A stretch of 64,000 bases of DNA from Oxyruncus cristatus (GCA_013399855.1 VXAY01005801.1:1-64000); one strand, 5' to 3'; shown: positions 22,518 through 35,289, numbered from the stretch's first letter. Program-made: numbers and translations. Notes: generated from the letters alone by a model not told the origin.

Positions 22518-23336
22518 GACTAATTCAGAGGAGCTTTGTGAGGAGTGAGATAATCCGAGGCACCGTGTGTGTTACCCTGACAGGATACTCTGCATTTTCA
22601 ACAGGAGGAGGGGAGGGCACTTCAAATGGTCCTTAAAAGCATTTTCCCCCCGTTTTGCCAGCATGGCTTTGTCCGAGTTGTTCTTTGGAGAGCTCCTTTC
22701 CTCCCGGGAGCAGGGAAATGCAGGGATATTTCTGTGTGAGCTGTACAGCACTGGTCTGTGGGGAGTTGCCATCACCCTGTTGGCATCTCTGCCTGTGCTT
22801 TCTCACTCTGCTCTTCTACAAAGGGAACTCAGAAGTGGCAGATTCATCCCTCCAAAAGCAAATTCGAAGGGATCGGTGTTTCCTTTCAGGGAAGGCTGGG
22901 TGGAATTACTGCAGTGCTACACCATTTCTCCTTGAATAACTGGAGGGAATTTGAAATGTACTTTGAAATATAATGTGTCAAAAAATGATGAGGCCTCCAG
23001 CAGTGTGAGTGTGGAAATCTTATCTGCGCCTGTCTCGTAAGTCAGAGCTTCTGGAACAGTTTTGTGCAGTGGCCAGCTCAGCTCCTCAGTCTCTCAGACT
23101 AGGGTCATTAGGCAATAGGACATTTTAATGCAGTCCAGTGGTTTTTCACAGTTTTGATCAGATTGGGTATGAAAAGTGGATTGATGGAGATCACTTTGGT
23201 GTGTAGGTGACATTGCAAGTACTGGACATGGAGCCTTCATGTTCCAGGGGACTTGGTGTGCCTGCTCTGCAGAAGGTCCTTGGTCTGGGTTAGTTGTGAC
23301 CTCAAATCCTTTTTGTCAGGAAGCTGCAAATTGAAA

Positions 23337-23393
23337 AAAGGTTGGACTCCGTGACCTTGCAGGTCTTTTCCAACCTTAATGATTCTGTGAAGC
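23337..23393 (+). mobile_element. CR1 3' terminal stub (type B tail)
   Basis: AGGTTGGACTCCGTGACCTT, CAGGTCTTTTCCAACCTTAA and ATGATTCTGTGA remain. It has nearly the same length and end as the stub at 14,614, so both were truncated within about 60 bp of the 3' end. Confidence 0.87.
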
Positions 23394-24801
23394 AATGAAA
23401 AGGGTTTGGTCTTTCATATTTTCTTCAAGAGAGTGGTGCAGTGGTTTGGGCTGCACAAAAACAGGGGAACATGAAGGGAAGGGCAATAGGTATGAAAGGA
23501 ATGGGAAGAGGTGCAAAGACAAGTCATGTTGGATGAGGAGAAGGACACAGAGGAGGATGAGGGGGAGAAAGAGGAGTAAAACCTGTGAGTAAGCACAAAA
23601 GCAGGCTGGGCCAGGTGAATGCATTTTCTTCCTCCACAGGACTGTTGTGAGAAGAGCTGCACAGCACGTGGCTCTGGATGGCTGCTGGAAGCTGGGTGGG
23701 AATTGCCCTGAATTGGAATGATTTTGTTTCATAATCTGTTTTGAAAATCAGGAAAGCCATCAAGTTCACGCTCTGTTCACAGCAATACATTTTCCCTTTA
23801 ATGCCATGTTTTTGAATGTGTTGAATGTGTTGATATGGGAAGTGGAAAGGAAATTCAGTATTTAATGTCCAGTATGTATAATACATGCTCCGTGCTGGAG
23901 TATTTCCTCCTGTCTGAGGGAAACTGAAAGAGGGTTTATTTAATGCTTAAACAGGTTTGAAAAACATCTCTGCTATTGGCCTAAATCAGCTGATTTGGAG
24001 TACTCGAGTGATTTCTAAGATTTAGAGTTAAAATATCAGATATACGACTTTTCAGAAATAGCAAATGGTTTGTAAAATGTGGTAATTTTATATATATGAT
24101 CTTCAGTGCCATGTGATCATTGCTTGTCACTTAGTCGTTCTAGCAGTTTCTTCACCTGGTGCTTGGACCTCTTCCCCTACTTTCTCAGGAAGAATTTGGC
24201 AACTGGGATGTTCCTTACGTTTGATGGAAGGAGAACTTTATTTGCATTATTGGTTTCCTGTCACAGCTGCAAACCCCAAGGAATTGGTCATATGTTCTAG
24301 CAGGAGTTTGGGCAAGAAAACAGTTGCTTTCTGCATGTTGGTACTAATAAGTCCTATAAAATTCACAGAACACTGTATTTTCTGAAAAATGTGGCTGATA
24401 GGAAGCACCATAACATCTGTTGCTCTCCAGAAAAGGATTTTGGAGCAATTACTGCCATTTCTTAAAAAAATTATTCCCCTTTTGCTCAATTGCTAGCAGT
24501 GAAGTATCATTAAATAGACATAAGTTCCTTGAAATACAGCCCAATGATTTTTAGTGATATTGAGGCTTTGAGAATATATAGGAATAAGGATGAGCTTAAG
24601 GGAAAGGAAAAGCCAATAAAACTGCGGTTCATTCTTACATGCCACACACTGGTTATAAATTTCTGGCTTGCAGGTAATTAGTCATATTCAGTGATCAATA
24701 TTTTATAAAATAAATGTAGAAAAGCTGATGCCTTGACAAGTTTTGGAGAGGACAGCTAAATTTCAGAACAAAACCCCAGCTTTCTTCTGACTGCAGAAGA
24801 A

Positions 24802-24838
24802 AGTAGTATTTCAGTAGTATTTCAGCAGTAGTATTTCA
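24802..24838 (+). repeat. AGTAGTATTTC repeat, three units
   Basis: The 11-bp word occurs at 24,802, 24,813 and 24,827, the last two separated by three extra bases. It is a small local duplication. Confidence 0.85.
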
Positions 24839-25649
24839 GAACTCACTGGAGACAAGGGATGCAGAGGTTTTTCCTTACATGTTTTATATTAGCGTAAGTT
24901 ATGGGCATCCTTTAGTGTTATTGTTTTAATATTATGTCTTACGTACCTTGAGTTGTAGTTGCTTCTGTGATGAGGACTCTAATTCTTGCAAGCCTGTTCC
25001 TACATGTATTATTCTGAGGGGTTTTTATGGGTTTTCGGGAGCCGAGGGGGAGAAGTGGGGCTGTCTGTTGCTGTTTAAAGGACAGGTCCAGGGTAAGTGT
25101 TGGCCCCAGGAGTCTTTCAAAGCTGTGAATCATCCCACTTACTGTACTTGAGAGGTAAGGCCTTGCCCTTGCTCCCGAAGTAACTTTCTCTCCTCGCAGC
25201 TATCAGCATTTTGTCAAAGGCAGACAAGCAGAGTAACACTCGCCCAGGGCAGGGGTGACTGGAGATGGCTTGGCTTTGAAGGTGTCCCAGGCAACTGGTT
25301 TCGATGTCAAGACATTAACAATTCACAGAGGAATGAGGAGCTGCAGGTTGCTGGCCCTGAGGTTTTGTCGAGCCTCTGCCCTTCCAATAGGAACAGCGGT
25401 TCTTCACCTTGCAAACACGTTCTCCCAGTCTTTCAGTGCATGAGGCACGTGTTGATGGCTCCTGTGCCCTGGCACGGGCTCATCCAGGCCCTAGAGCCGA
25501 TGTGACTCATGGTGTGATTCCTTCTCTTGCATCACAGCACTTTTCATACATTACTTTGAGACTTTTTTTGGGTTCTTAAGGCTTTTGAAAGGAAAGTGAA
25601 TACTTCATTCCTCAGAGGAATGGGAATGAGTTCTTCCTTATTGTTTCCC

Positions 25650-26118
25650 TCACGGCAGGAGAGACCCGGAGGGGCTGGAGCGTGTGCAAGGAAGGGAACG
25701 GAGCTGGGAAGGGGCTGGAGCAGCAGGAGGGGCTGAGGGAGCTGGGGGGGCTCAGCCTGGAGCAAAGGAGGCTCAGGGGGGACCTTCTGGCTCTGCAACT
25801 CCCTGACAGGAGGGGGGAGCCGGGGGGGGTCGGGCTCTGCTCCCAGGGAACAGGGACAGGAGGAGAGGGAACGGCCTCCAGCTGGGCCAGGGCAGGGGCA
25901 GGGGGGACATCAGGAGGAATTTCTCATGGAAAGGGTGGTCAGGGATTGTCAGGGGCTGCCCAGGGAGGTTTGGAGTATCCAGCCCTGGAGGTGTCCCAAG
26001 GAAGGCCTGGCCGTGGCACATATGGTTTAGTGAGCATGGTGGGATTTGGTCAAAAGTTGGATTTGATGCTCTTGGAGGTCTTTTCCAGCCTTAATGATTC
26101 TGTGATTCCATGATTCTG
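25650..26118 (+). mobile_element. CR1 copy (type B), complete to its tail, about 470 bp
   Basis: It runs from GGAGAGACCCGGAGGGGCTG through GGAGCAGCAGGAGGGGCTGA and CCTGGAGGTGTCCCAAGGAA to the tail AATGATTCTGTGATTCCATG. The G-rich plus strand explains the 143-codon frame at 25,682-26,113. It serves as an ungapped reference for the gapped copy at 21,181. Confidence 0.95.
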
Positions 26119-26355
26119 GAGATGAGTTTGGTGTATGAAGCTTCAAGAGGAAGGATAATGTTGTACACACCCGCAATGTGTGTGTGGTGATCTCATCAGA
26201 GAATTTCTGGTTATTAAAGAAATCATTTGGAGTCACATACATGGATATTTACTGGGGATGGTGGTGGCACTAAATCCATAAACTGTACAGAATGAAAGCC
26301 TTTTTGTAATTATTTTTTCAATTTTCAGAATTTTAATGAAAATAATCAGAGAAAC

Positions 26356-26685
26356 AGAAAATGGTTTGGGTTGGAAGGAACTTTCAAGACCATCAAGTTC
26401 CACCCCCTGCCATGGGCAGGGACACCTTCCACCAGCCCAGGATGCTCCAAGCGCCGTCCAGCCTGGCCTTGGACACTTCCAGGGATCCAGGGGCAGCCAC
26501 AGCTTCTCTGGGCAACCTGGGCCAGGGCCTCCCCACCCTCCCAGGGAACAATTCCTTCCCCATATCCCATCTATCCCTGCCCTCTGGCAGTGGGAAGCCA
26601 TTCCCCCTTGTCCTGTCCCTCCAGGCTCTTGGAAAAAGTCCTTCTCCATCCTTCCTGTGGCTCCTTCAGGCCCTGGAAGGAACAA
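26356..26685 (-). mobile_element. CR1 copy (type A), about 330 bp, low divergence
   Basis: Plus-strand GGTTTGGGTTGGAAGGAACT, CATGGGCAGGGACACCTTCC and CCTCTGGCAGTGGGAAGCCA identify it. Over a shared 125-bp core it differs from the copy at 56,756 at only about two positions by eye, which points to a young subfamily. Confidence 0.95.
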
Positions 26686-26926
26686 TGCAAATTCTCATGA
26701 TGGTTTAGTAGAACATGTCCATGCTGTGCTATCCATGGCTGCACTTGTTCCCTCTTTAGTCACTTCCTGTCTCCAAAGCTGCCGAGCTGGGAACACACCT
26801 GGCACTTGTATTCCTCAGGAGGCGTCTGGGGAAGAGGAGAATATTTGAGGTGCTGAGAGTGGGGAGGAAGTGGAGTCTCTCCAGGTGACAGCCACGTGGA
26901 TGGGCTTCCTTGGTTGCTGTTCCCAG

Positions 26927-27099
26927 AGTTCTGGCCCCTCCCTGAGGGCAGCAGGACGCTGATCAGTGAGATGCAGCACACAAGTCTCTTCTTGAAGCAA
27001 CAACCTGCAGCAGCAAGTGATGCTTCCGCCTGGCGGTGTGGGATGGGAGAACACTGCCAGGCAGAAGTGGGGGTTGGAAAAGGAAGAGCTTTTTGAAAG
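26927..27099 (+). ncRNA. Weak candidate non-coding exon
   Basis: A TTGGTTGCTGTTCCCAG acceptor and a strong AAAG|GTAAGG donor bound a 173-bp segment. The longest frame in it stops with TGA just before the donor, so it would be an untranslated or long-non-coding-RNA exon. Only the splice sites support it. Confidence 0.2.
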
Positions 27100-27285
27100 G
27101 TAAGGGAAATAAATCAGTGCTTTGAAAAAAAAAAAACACCACCTTTACAGGCCAATTTTAACTACTTTAATGTATCCATGCTTTAAAAATGCACCTGTCT
27201 CGCACTGGCTGCTCAGCTTTGACTGAGGGGTTTCTCAATGGAACAGCATTCCAACTGAGCCTTCTTGTTTCTCTTTGTTTTACAG

Positions 27286-27372
27286 AGAAGAGGAATGTGT
27301 ACTCTTGCTGTAAATGACAAGCTTAATCAATCTGAGTATGCCATTTATCTAATTACAGTTGGAGATTATTAG
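27286..27372 (+). CDS. Weak candidate terminal coding exon
   Basis: A very good acceptor (TTTCTCTTTGTTTTACAG) is followed by a 28-codon open segment beginning RRGMCTLAVNDKLNQSEY and ending at TAG (27,370-27,372). The same DNA is AT-rich with CTAATTA and AAATTAG words, so a conserved enhancer is an equally good explanation. I recognise no protein family. Confidence 0.15.
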   Translation, partial: RRGMCTLAVNDKLNQSEYAIYLITVGDY

Positions 27373-30300
27373 GTTTTTAGGTAATCCTTTAAATTAGATC
27401 AGAAATCATTTTGTCTTACAGCTTGATGATTCCTCTCAAATAGAATTTTGCTTCCCTGCCTAGAAAGTTGGGATGTTCTGTAGTCTCATGGCCTGTTCTC
27501 AGATACTCCTGTTGCATTTCCACTCCCTGGAGCTTCTGAGAAACCTTGATATAGGTATTTTAAGGCAGTATGTGTCGTTCAAAGCACTGTGCTCTGTATA
27601 TACATGTAGTTATGGAGTGAATCTTCTGCATGGACAATGCCAAGTGGTTTTTTGGGCCTGGAGTGGAAGAAGTAGGTTGTTAAATCCTTATTCAGTACCT
27701 GTCAGGTGTATACAGCAACCTGAGAAGCTCATGTGGAAATGGTTCTGTTTTTTAGCTCTCTGTTTTGGTATTTTTTTATTCCATTTCTTACTTTGCATGA
27801 AAACTGTTTTGTTGAGCTTAACCTGTCCCCCAAAGTGAGGAGGAGAAGGGCACAGGAAGGACAGCAGCACTGACAGGACCTACCCCTTCACCTTGCGTTC
27901 CCCTGTCTTCCCTTTGCTCTGCTGAGCCCAAATTCTCTCCCGGAGATGGTTTTAGACTCAAACAACAGCTTTTGCTTCCTTTCAGGATTCCAGTGCCCTG
28001 TGCAGTTCATGCAATATACAGCAGACTCCTATTTATAGCAAAGCTATTTTTCATGGCTGGCTTTGAATGCAATTTGCCCTCCATTTAAGCACTTGAGCTC
28101 TCCTGTACCATCTACCTGTGTCCCCCCCTGCTGCCTCTCTAGGCTCTGCTCCTGGTGGCCAGTGGGCTACTCTGGCTCTCTACCTGTGAGCTGGCTACAG
28201 TCATGGTAATGGAATGTTTGAATTCCACCACAGAGGCTCCTTCCTTTGGCTGCTTTAAGTCCAGTTTGCCTTTAATCCACTTTATTTATTTGTCCCCCCA
28301 AACTGAGAGCCGCTGGAAGAGCGGTTCATCGCAGTTGCTGATCACATACCATGCCTGCAGTTGTGAATCCTCCCACTGGCTACAGACACACTCCTCCTCT
28401 CCCTAATTGTGATTAGTATTCAAATGGTACTGCAGGAGCCTCCGTGTCCCTGCTCTGCACTCTGGGGTCACTCCTCTGGGCACATTGCTCAGACGCTGGG
28501 CTTTGCAGCTAAAGGGGAACAAGGAAAGAAAGGAAAAAGAAATAAACCCCGTGAATGCTGTTGCTGCAGTGTTTCCTTTGTGAAATGCACATCTTTTGGC
28601 TCTTTTGCCCAGTCTGTTGGTAACAAACGGAACATTTTCATGTGTTCTGTTTCTGGCTTAATTTGGGGGCGTGTTTGTCCTTTTTTTTGGTCAGGTGTCG
28701 ATGGCACATAGGAAACAGGTATTTCAGTAAATCCTGTTCGGTGAGTAATTTTTGCTGAAGAGCTGGTGACACAGGATCATGTTTATTTTGGGGTTTCTGA
28801 GACCACTGAGCAGTTAAGCACCTACTGATTTTGGGCTGGATGTTCATAGATCTCTTTTCAGGAGGGGTGTTTACAGTGGGTGATTTGTAAAATCTTGAAT
28901 ATTCTTGCCCACAGGGTCCCTTTGTAGCCTGTCATTAGTGCAAGACTCGAAAAGCTGGATCAGGGAGATGAGCTGCCTTCCCATTTCAGTCATTCCAGCC
29001 ATGGTGGGTGCCAGGAGCAGTGCCCTGGGTCACCCCCCTGGGGTCACTCTCTGTTTCCTTTACTTGGGGCTGTTTTGGTTTGTGATTTTGGATACTCTCT
29101 GTGCAAACAAATTTGGTTCCTGAAGCTTGGCAGGTCCCGAGGCTTCCCTGGGTGTATCAGGTGCAGCGGGGTGGTGCTGCCCAGCTCTTCCCACTTGGAT
29201 TGTTGCAGGCGTTGCTTTGGAGCCGCGAATGATCCCAATCGTTGCGGTGCCGCTCGTCTCACTCCTGATGTTGCCTTTTCAAAATCTCAGGGCTTTTTGG
29301 CTGCAGGCCCATATCGTGACTGGTCGATGCTCATTTGGATTGCACATTCTAACTCATTGCCTTAGGGAGTGGCAGAGTCATCCTCACCTCCAGATCTTCC
29401 TGCCCGATCCAGCCCTGAGCCCCTGTGGATCACTGCCCAGTAGGTGGTGATGCAGTTGCATTTAGCTTTGGATTCTTTACAAGTACGCGGGCTTGATCCT
29501 AAAGTTTTAAAACTTTCCCATTTTGGATGAATTTTTTACCTCCAGTTATTTAACAGCCAGTTAAACTTTAGTCTGTAAAGTAGCACAGACAATATTGTTT
29601 AATCAGTTGCTCTGTAAATTAACAAAGGCTTAATCTCATTCTTGATATGTTGCATTTAATAATCCCATTAGTTCTCAGAGGTTAGAAAGAAGCAAATTAC
29701 AGGTTTTCAAGATTTATGGTTTTCTGCATTCTGCAGATTCTGCTTTGTGGGCTTGTATTTTTTGACAGAATTTTTAACTTCTGGAAAAATCAGCAATTCT
29801 AAGTCGTGCACTGAGAAATTCCGTGTAAATCCTGAATTGCTCTGGGCTTCTGGGAAGGACTCTTCGGGTCCTCCCTAGTTTCTGAACTCTTTATGTGCTC
29901 AGTAGTTTTTAAGCATTTCTAACACTTGGTTACTCAGAAACACCAATAAAGCAAATATCAGCATTTTCATAGAAATCTGGGGGTCCAGAACTCCTTCTTT
30001 AGGGATTGGGCGTGATTCCCATGCAAACTTCAGCAGCAGGTAGCTTAGAAAATGAGAAGCTGTTGTATGAAGGAAAATCGAGATAAAATTGCTTTGTGTT
30101 CTCCACTGGAATAAATATGTTTACTGGGAGAATTCATCTATAGAACTCTGACAATATTTTCCTGTACTTGGGGCTTTTTGCAGAGAAAGGGATAAGGTTT
30201 TTACCACAGAGTGAAACAGGAGCCATATCCAAAGGTTTAACAAGGCTTCGCTGAAATTCAGGCTCTGTAAGGCCTCAGACTCTCTGCCGGAGTGAAGTGG

Positions 30301-30779
30301 CAGGCAGGTGATGTGCTCAGGAGTGAATTAATCTCCAAAATGTAAATGTTACCATTTGTCACAGTGATTATCTTGTCTTCTTGATGTAAAACCAACAAGA
30401 GGGTTTAAAAGACTTTGGGGACAAGCCAGAGGGTGAATTTAAAGGCAAACTTGCCCTCTGTGCTTTTTTAGTGCTGCCAAAGCAGCATCCAAGTTCTGCG
30501 TTGCACAGACATCCCTCTGGGGTTTTTGGACAGATGATTTGTCTGTTTGTTTTTGTCTGCTGATAGTTGGTCCCGCTGGTTCCTAATCAAACTCTCTCGG
30601 TCAGCTTCTGCAGGTTTTAAACTGTATTTATAAGGAAGGGACTGAGCAGGGAATAAAACCAGCAGAGGTGGAGTGTGGGGTTTGTTTCCCCTGGGGAGAA
30701 AATCCCTGCACCTGGGGCTGGGTGTGGTGTCAAACCCTGACATGGGGCAATGATACGAACCTGTGGCAGCTCCACTCCC

Positions 30780-30954
30780 TCCTCCCCCCAGAAAGCCTAA
30801 ACCAGCTCAGGTGTGCTGGATAAGGCTTGGTAAGGCTCTGCCTACTGAGCAGTGCAGAGGGGAGGAGAAGGTCTGACTTTCTTTTGCAAGAAAAAGCTGC
30901 TTGAAGTCGGAGTCAGAAAGTGGCAAACCTGAATTCCTGCTGGTGGGAGGAAAG
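30780..30954 (+). promoter_or_regulatory. Candidate alternative promoter and 5' exon
   Basis: AAAG|GTAAGA at 30,951-30,960 matches the U1 donor consensus at every position but the last and is followed by a T-rich intron start. No acceptor of similar quality lies just upstream, which is what a first exon would look like. About 330 bp upstream, TATTTATAAGGAAG (30,625-30,638) is a TATA-like element, and the segment 30,770-30,800 has a CCCTCCTCCCCCCAG tract. The purine-rich 30,850-30,954 part has no long open frame, fitting a 5' untranslated exon. The exact start is unknown. A chance donor in unrelated DNA remains possible. Confidence 0.3.
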
Positions 30955-33457
30955 GTAAGAATTTTTTTCTTTTTAACTCTGGTCTTGGGTTGAGTGTGGG
31001 GTTTGCTCTAATGGGCAGGGGAAAGAAGTGGGAACCTTTAAAAAAAGGTTTTGGCTCTTCTTTTTATACGTGTTTATTAGAAAATCGGGGAATGTAGAGT
31101 GTTTGGGATTATTTTTAAGTGAAGTTTTAAACTCTACTGTGTTTATTTGAGTTGATATTGTTCAGCTTATTATTAAGGGAAGAGTACAGTTTCTGGCTGC
31201 TACCTTCTTGGAGTAGTTCATCCTTTTATGAAATGTGATAAGTTACCAATTTCTGTATTAAAGCCTTCTTGGGGCTTTTAATTTCTATGTCTGTGATAGT
31301 GTGAACTGAATCTAATTTAAGTCTTAGAAATGTAGATATGTATTATCTGTCCTTTTTCTTGAGCTCTTAAGACCTACTGTGTTATTTGTTACTAGAGCAT
31401 TTGGCAATCAGCCTTTTGAATACAAATATAAAATTAAGCCTAGCTTAATTTGCATTTAGAATTGATAAATATTGCTCAAGACACTGGTTAAAAAATAAAA
31501 AGGAAACAACAAACTCTTTTCAGTCTCTCCCTTCCCAACCTGAAATTGTGTAGCTCGGACTTCAAAGCAGCATGGATTTAACTTTTAATGAGCAAAATGA
31601 GATGGCTTCCAAACTTGTTTTTTTACTTTAATTGCAAGCATGTGTTTGTTTTGGTTTTTTTCTTTAATTGTAAAATTGCAGGAGGAATGAAAGAATACCT
31701 TTTCTTTGGGTTTTGATGTTACTATCTTGTGTAGCTGTTGTAAAATTTGGGTATCAGAGCAGAGTTGGGGATGTAAGTTTACAGAGCACGTGTACAAACT
31801 ATGTAGAACAAAATAAGAAATAAATTGAAGTGGGCCTCTGAGTTGTGCTTTTTCTGCTTGCAGTTCAATTAATTAAAAAGTTGGTTTGAAGCCAAATTAC
31901 TGCATCCTATGGAAAGTATTTTCTCTGGTCTTAATGGATATTTAATGTAGGGGTTTTTTTCCCCCAGGTTTGAGGGAGAGAGCTGCATCTCTGATGGTTC
32001 TTTTATGGTGATAACGCTTGAAAGTTGTGGTAAAACTTTCACTGTGTTGTGCCAGAGGCTGGAGCAGCCCCAGGTCCTCGGGCTCCACCTCTGTGCATGC
32101 AAGTAGGTTGGAGACTGGCCTTGCTGAAAACCAACGTGCGCGGGTGCAGGTTCCGCGGGTGTTTTTGTGAGTATCTGAAATTCTTTTGGAGCCCAGAGAT
32201 CACTGGGTTTGCTTGCGGATGGAATCAATAGCAGGGCCCGTTCTCTGTGTGCACACAAGGCCAGGTGTCGCTTGTGTTCCCACTGATCTCATTGCCTGTG
32301 TACAAACCTCTCTGACCCCTCACTGTGCTCTCAGCTGCACGAGGAGCTGCTGGGAGACTTTCAGGAGCAAAGGCTTCAGGTGCTGCGGTGGTACCGTGGG
32401 TACTTCAGGTCCTTGGAAAGGAAGAGTAACTTAAGCTGGGCTTGCGTTGGCCATGATGAGGTAGAAGGTTGACCTCGGCTCCCAGTGCCTCCTTGGAAAC
32501 GCCAGGGCCCTTCAACAGCAGCACCTGCAACTCCAGGCGTGTGGGAAGTGCCCCTGAGCACGGCAGTGCAACTCGGCAGGGTGCTCCTGCAGCCTCCAAG
32601 GACGTGGTAAGGCACTGTTAGAAACACGTGTTTGGGAGCAGAGAGTAGCGAGGATTTCTGTAGGTAATTAGGGGAGTCTCGGATAATACACACGAGAACT
32701 CGCATCTGAATGTTTCCCGTGAGTAGTTTTCAAACCTGTAACTGTCAACAAGACCCGCAGCAGATGGTGAGGTAATGGCAGGAAATCTGTGTGTTCTTTG
32801 TCTGCCTCAAAATCCTGCATTATGTCCTGAAGGAAGCATGGTCTGTTCAGTGGAAGATATGATGGTTATAAACTTCCCCTGGTGTTGTGGGAGGAGCCCA
32901 GGCAGGTGCCTGTAAGCAGAGTGGGGGTGGCAGTGTCGGTTCCCAGCTCCATCCCAGAGCCCTGCAAGTGCCTGGGCTGGGAAGGGTGCAGGCAGCTGAA
33001 GTTGGGCTGGGTTTGTCCATGATTGCTTTGCCCTGAAAGTGAAAAAATACTTGATTACTTTTGCATTGTACTGTTGGTTTATCATTATTTCCCAAAGGGT
33101 TGATTTGTGTTCTAAGCAGACACAGCCTTGAGTGGTTGATAACACCTGGTTTTTCCTCAGGTATCGTAAATATTAGCCTAAGTCTTTGATGCATATGAAA
33201 AGAAAAAGCAATAACTTAATTCAGAATTAATATTCTTGTTGTGAACAGAGCTTTATTTCACTCCTGTGTGTTTCATAAGTGTGTGCACGGTCACCTTTAC
33301 TTCTCCAAACATTAACTGTGTTCATGCTCCCCATTTTTCATGCACAGGTTATTGCTTTGTTGTAGCCAAACTTTATTAGTCACATTAATAAGAGAACAGT
33401 TTGGAAAAGGACATGAAACTTATTGAACCAATTTGTTTGTTCTGTGGTTTTCTTAGA

Positions 33458-33483
33458 TTGCATTTTAAGGTTGCATTTTAAGG
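33458..33483 (+). repeat. 13-bp perfect tandem duplication
   Basis: TTGCATTTTAAGG is repeated twice head to tail with no mismatch. It is a recent small duplication. Confidence 0.9.
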
Positions 33484-35159
33484 CATTGATTCCAGTTATC
33501 ATGTATTTTTATTTGTTTGCCCTTTACTTAATATCTTTGCATTAGCATCAGGATTGCCGAAGTCAGCAGCTGGGCAGCTCGCTGTATTTAACCCTTGGCT
33601 TCAATTCTTTGAGGTTTTCCCTGTGTTGGCTTCCTTCTGTTCAGCCCTTTAAAAGATACAACCCCCAAGCCTGCGATGGTTCTTTCCTCCTGTGTGTGTT
33701 TTGAGTAGCTGATAGAAATGTAGCTGGGTTGAGTGATCTTAGTAACATGATGACCCTCAAAATGCTGTTTTTCGTCCCATTCTGGAGACAAGGCACAGGT
33801 TCGGGTGCTGGAGACTTTTCACGGAGGTGAGGAGGCAGCTGGAGCTGCAGAGCTGCAGCAGGTGTGTGCTTGGCTCTTGGATTTCTCCAGTGACCTGTTA
33901 CCTGATGTTTCCCCAGGTGTCTGTGGGGCTTTTTCCCTCCACTTTCCATTGCTTCCAGTCAAAGCTTCCTGGAAGTAGATTGGAGGTTTCATGCTCCTGT
34001 TCTTAGGTCAAATTCCTCTGAAGCCAAGATGCACCTTAAGACCTTGCAGGTGCTGGTCTCAGGGGCCCAGTTTCTGCAGGATGTTTTGAGGACTTTTCCA
34101 GTCCTTGCACAGTCTTCGGGCTGAGTTTGAAGAGAGCAGATTGCCCAGCAGCCTTCAAGTTCCTGGATTTTGACCAAACTCAGGAATACTCACACACACA
34201 TCCAGCCATCAGTAGCCAGAGCAGGAGAGGGTGGGATGGTGGCAGTTTACATGGTACTTCTGGTGACAAGAAGGGGAAGACTCACAAGCATCTTCCTTGG
34301 TTGCTGATGATGTGACGCTCTTTGCTGTTGGGATTTCCGGCTCAGTTTGGGTGCTCTGAGCTGTTCCTGGAGCTGGGGCCTGTGTGTTCAAATCCATGCC
34401 AGGATTTTCAGAGCTGGAGTATCTGCAGCAACACAGGCTCTGTCACTGATGCTTCAGGCAAAGGGGTTTATGCCTTTTGTTTTGCTATAAGGATTGTTAC
34501 TCTTGGGCCTCTCTGCAATTAACGGTTTCCCTGTTTTTCCCCACAAGTATTCACCTCTGATTCGGCCCCGGAGTGGCAAATGTGCCTGCTCTGGTTTCTG
34601 ACAAAAAAGGTAGATTGAAACACTGCTCTCTAACGAGAGAAATTGGGATTTGGATGAGGATATGAATGAAATACGAAACCCAGAAGGGTATGGATTGGAC
34701 ATGGACACAGGCTCACCCGTGCCCCTCCGGCATTCTCAAAAAAACCTAATTAGTGTCTTTGAGAAGGAACATAATTTCCTCTGTTACTTTAATCAGTGGG
34801 TTGGGGTTTTGTTTGGGTTTTTTTTTTTTTTTTTGCTTTTACTGAGAATAACACATTGTGAAAGAGAAATACCCGTACGATGGTTGTCTTGGATTTTATT
34901 TTGCACAACCTTAACTGAATCTGCTAATTTAGGTCTCTTGCTATTAGGCTGAGGTAATAATAGCCCTGCTGCAAACTGCATAGCAGTGCCAGCTAGGAGT
35001 CATTGTTTGGATCTTCCTTCTTTTGGGAATAAGGTGCTGCTCTAGGAAAGCCAGAACTGAAATACCACCTTTTTTTTCCTTCAGCTTCCGTCTGTTGGTT
35101 TCTAACATGGTTTTAACTATTCCAGATACCACCCTGAATGTGCAATATGGAGTTGAGTC

Positions 35160-35289
35160 ACCGTCCCTGGAGGGAATTAAAAGCCATGTGGATGTGACAC
35201 TTGGGGACAGGGGTTAGTGGTGGCCTTGGCAATGGTGGGGGAACAGTTGGACTTGATAATCTTGGAGATCTTCAACCCAAACCATTTGG
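35160..35289 (+). mobile_element. CR1 3' end, diverged
   Basis: CCTGGAGGGAATTAAAAGCC, TGGTGGCCTTGGCAATGGTG, AGTTGGACTTGATAATCTTG and the AACCATTTGGTACTGT relic of the tail identify it. It sits just 3' of an acceptor-like TTTTTTTTCCTTCAG (35,068-35,082). Confidence 0.8.

Larger units (their letters stand above)
22518..25649. other. 3.1-kb stretch with one CR1 stub
   Basis: Mostly AT-rich unassigned DNA. It holds the CR1 tail at 23,337-23,393 and a short interrupted repeat at 24,802-24,839. An AGG|GTAAGT donor-like site lies at 25,092 but no good acceptor precedes it. No gene is evident. Confidence 0.4.
26686..35159. other. 8.5-kb CR1-free stretch
   Basis: This is the longest interval without any CR1 copy. 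It holds three exon candidates (listed separately) and several AT-rich, non-repetitive blocks rich in homeodomain-type TAATTA/ATTAG words, for example around 27,330-27,420, 28,200-28,400, 29,550-29,720 and 31,130-31,500. These have the look of conserved non-coding elements. A GC-richer segment near 29,210-29,280 contains several CpGs but is too small for an island. None of this can be confirmed without alignment. Confidence 0.4.

Noticed and set aside
25080..25155. Two donor-like sites, AGG|GTAAGTG and GAG|GTAAGG
   Set aside because: No adequate acceptor or protein-like frame precedes them.
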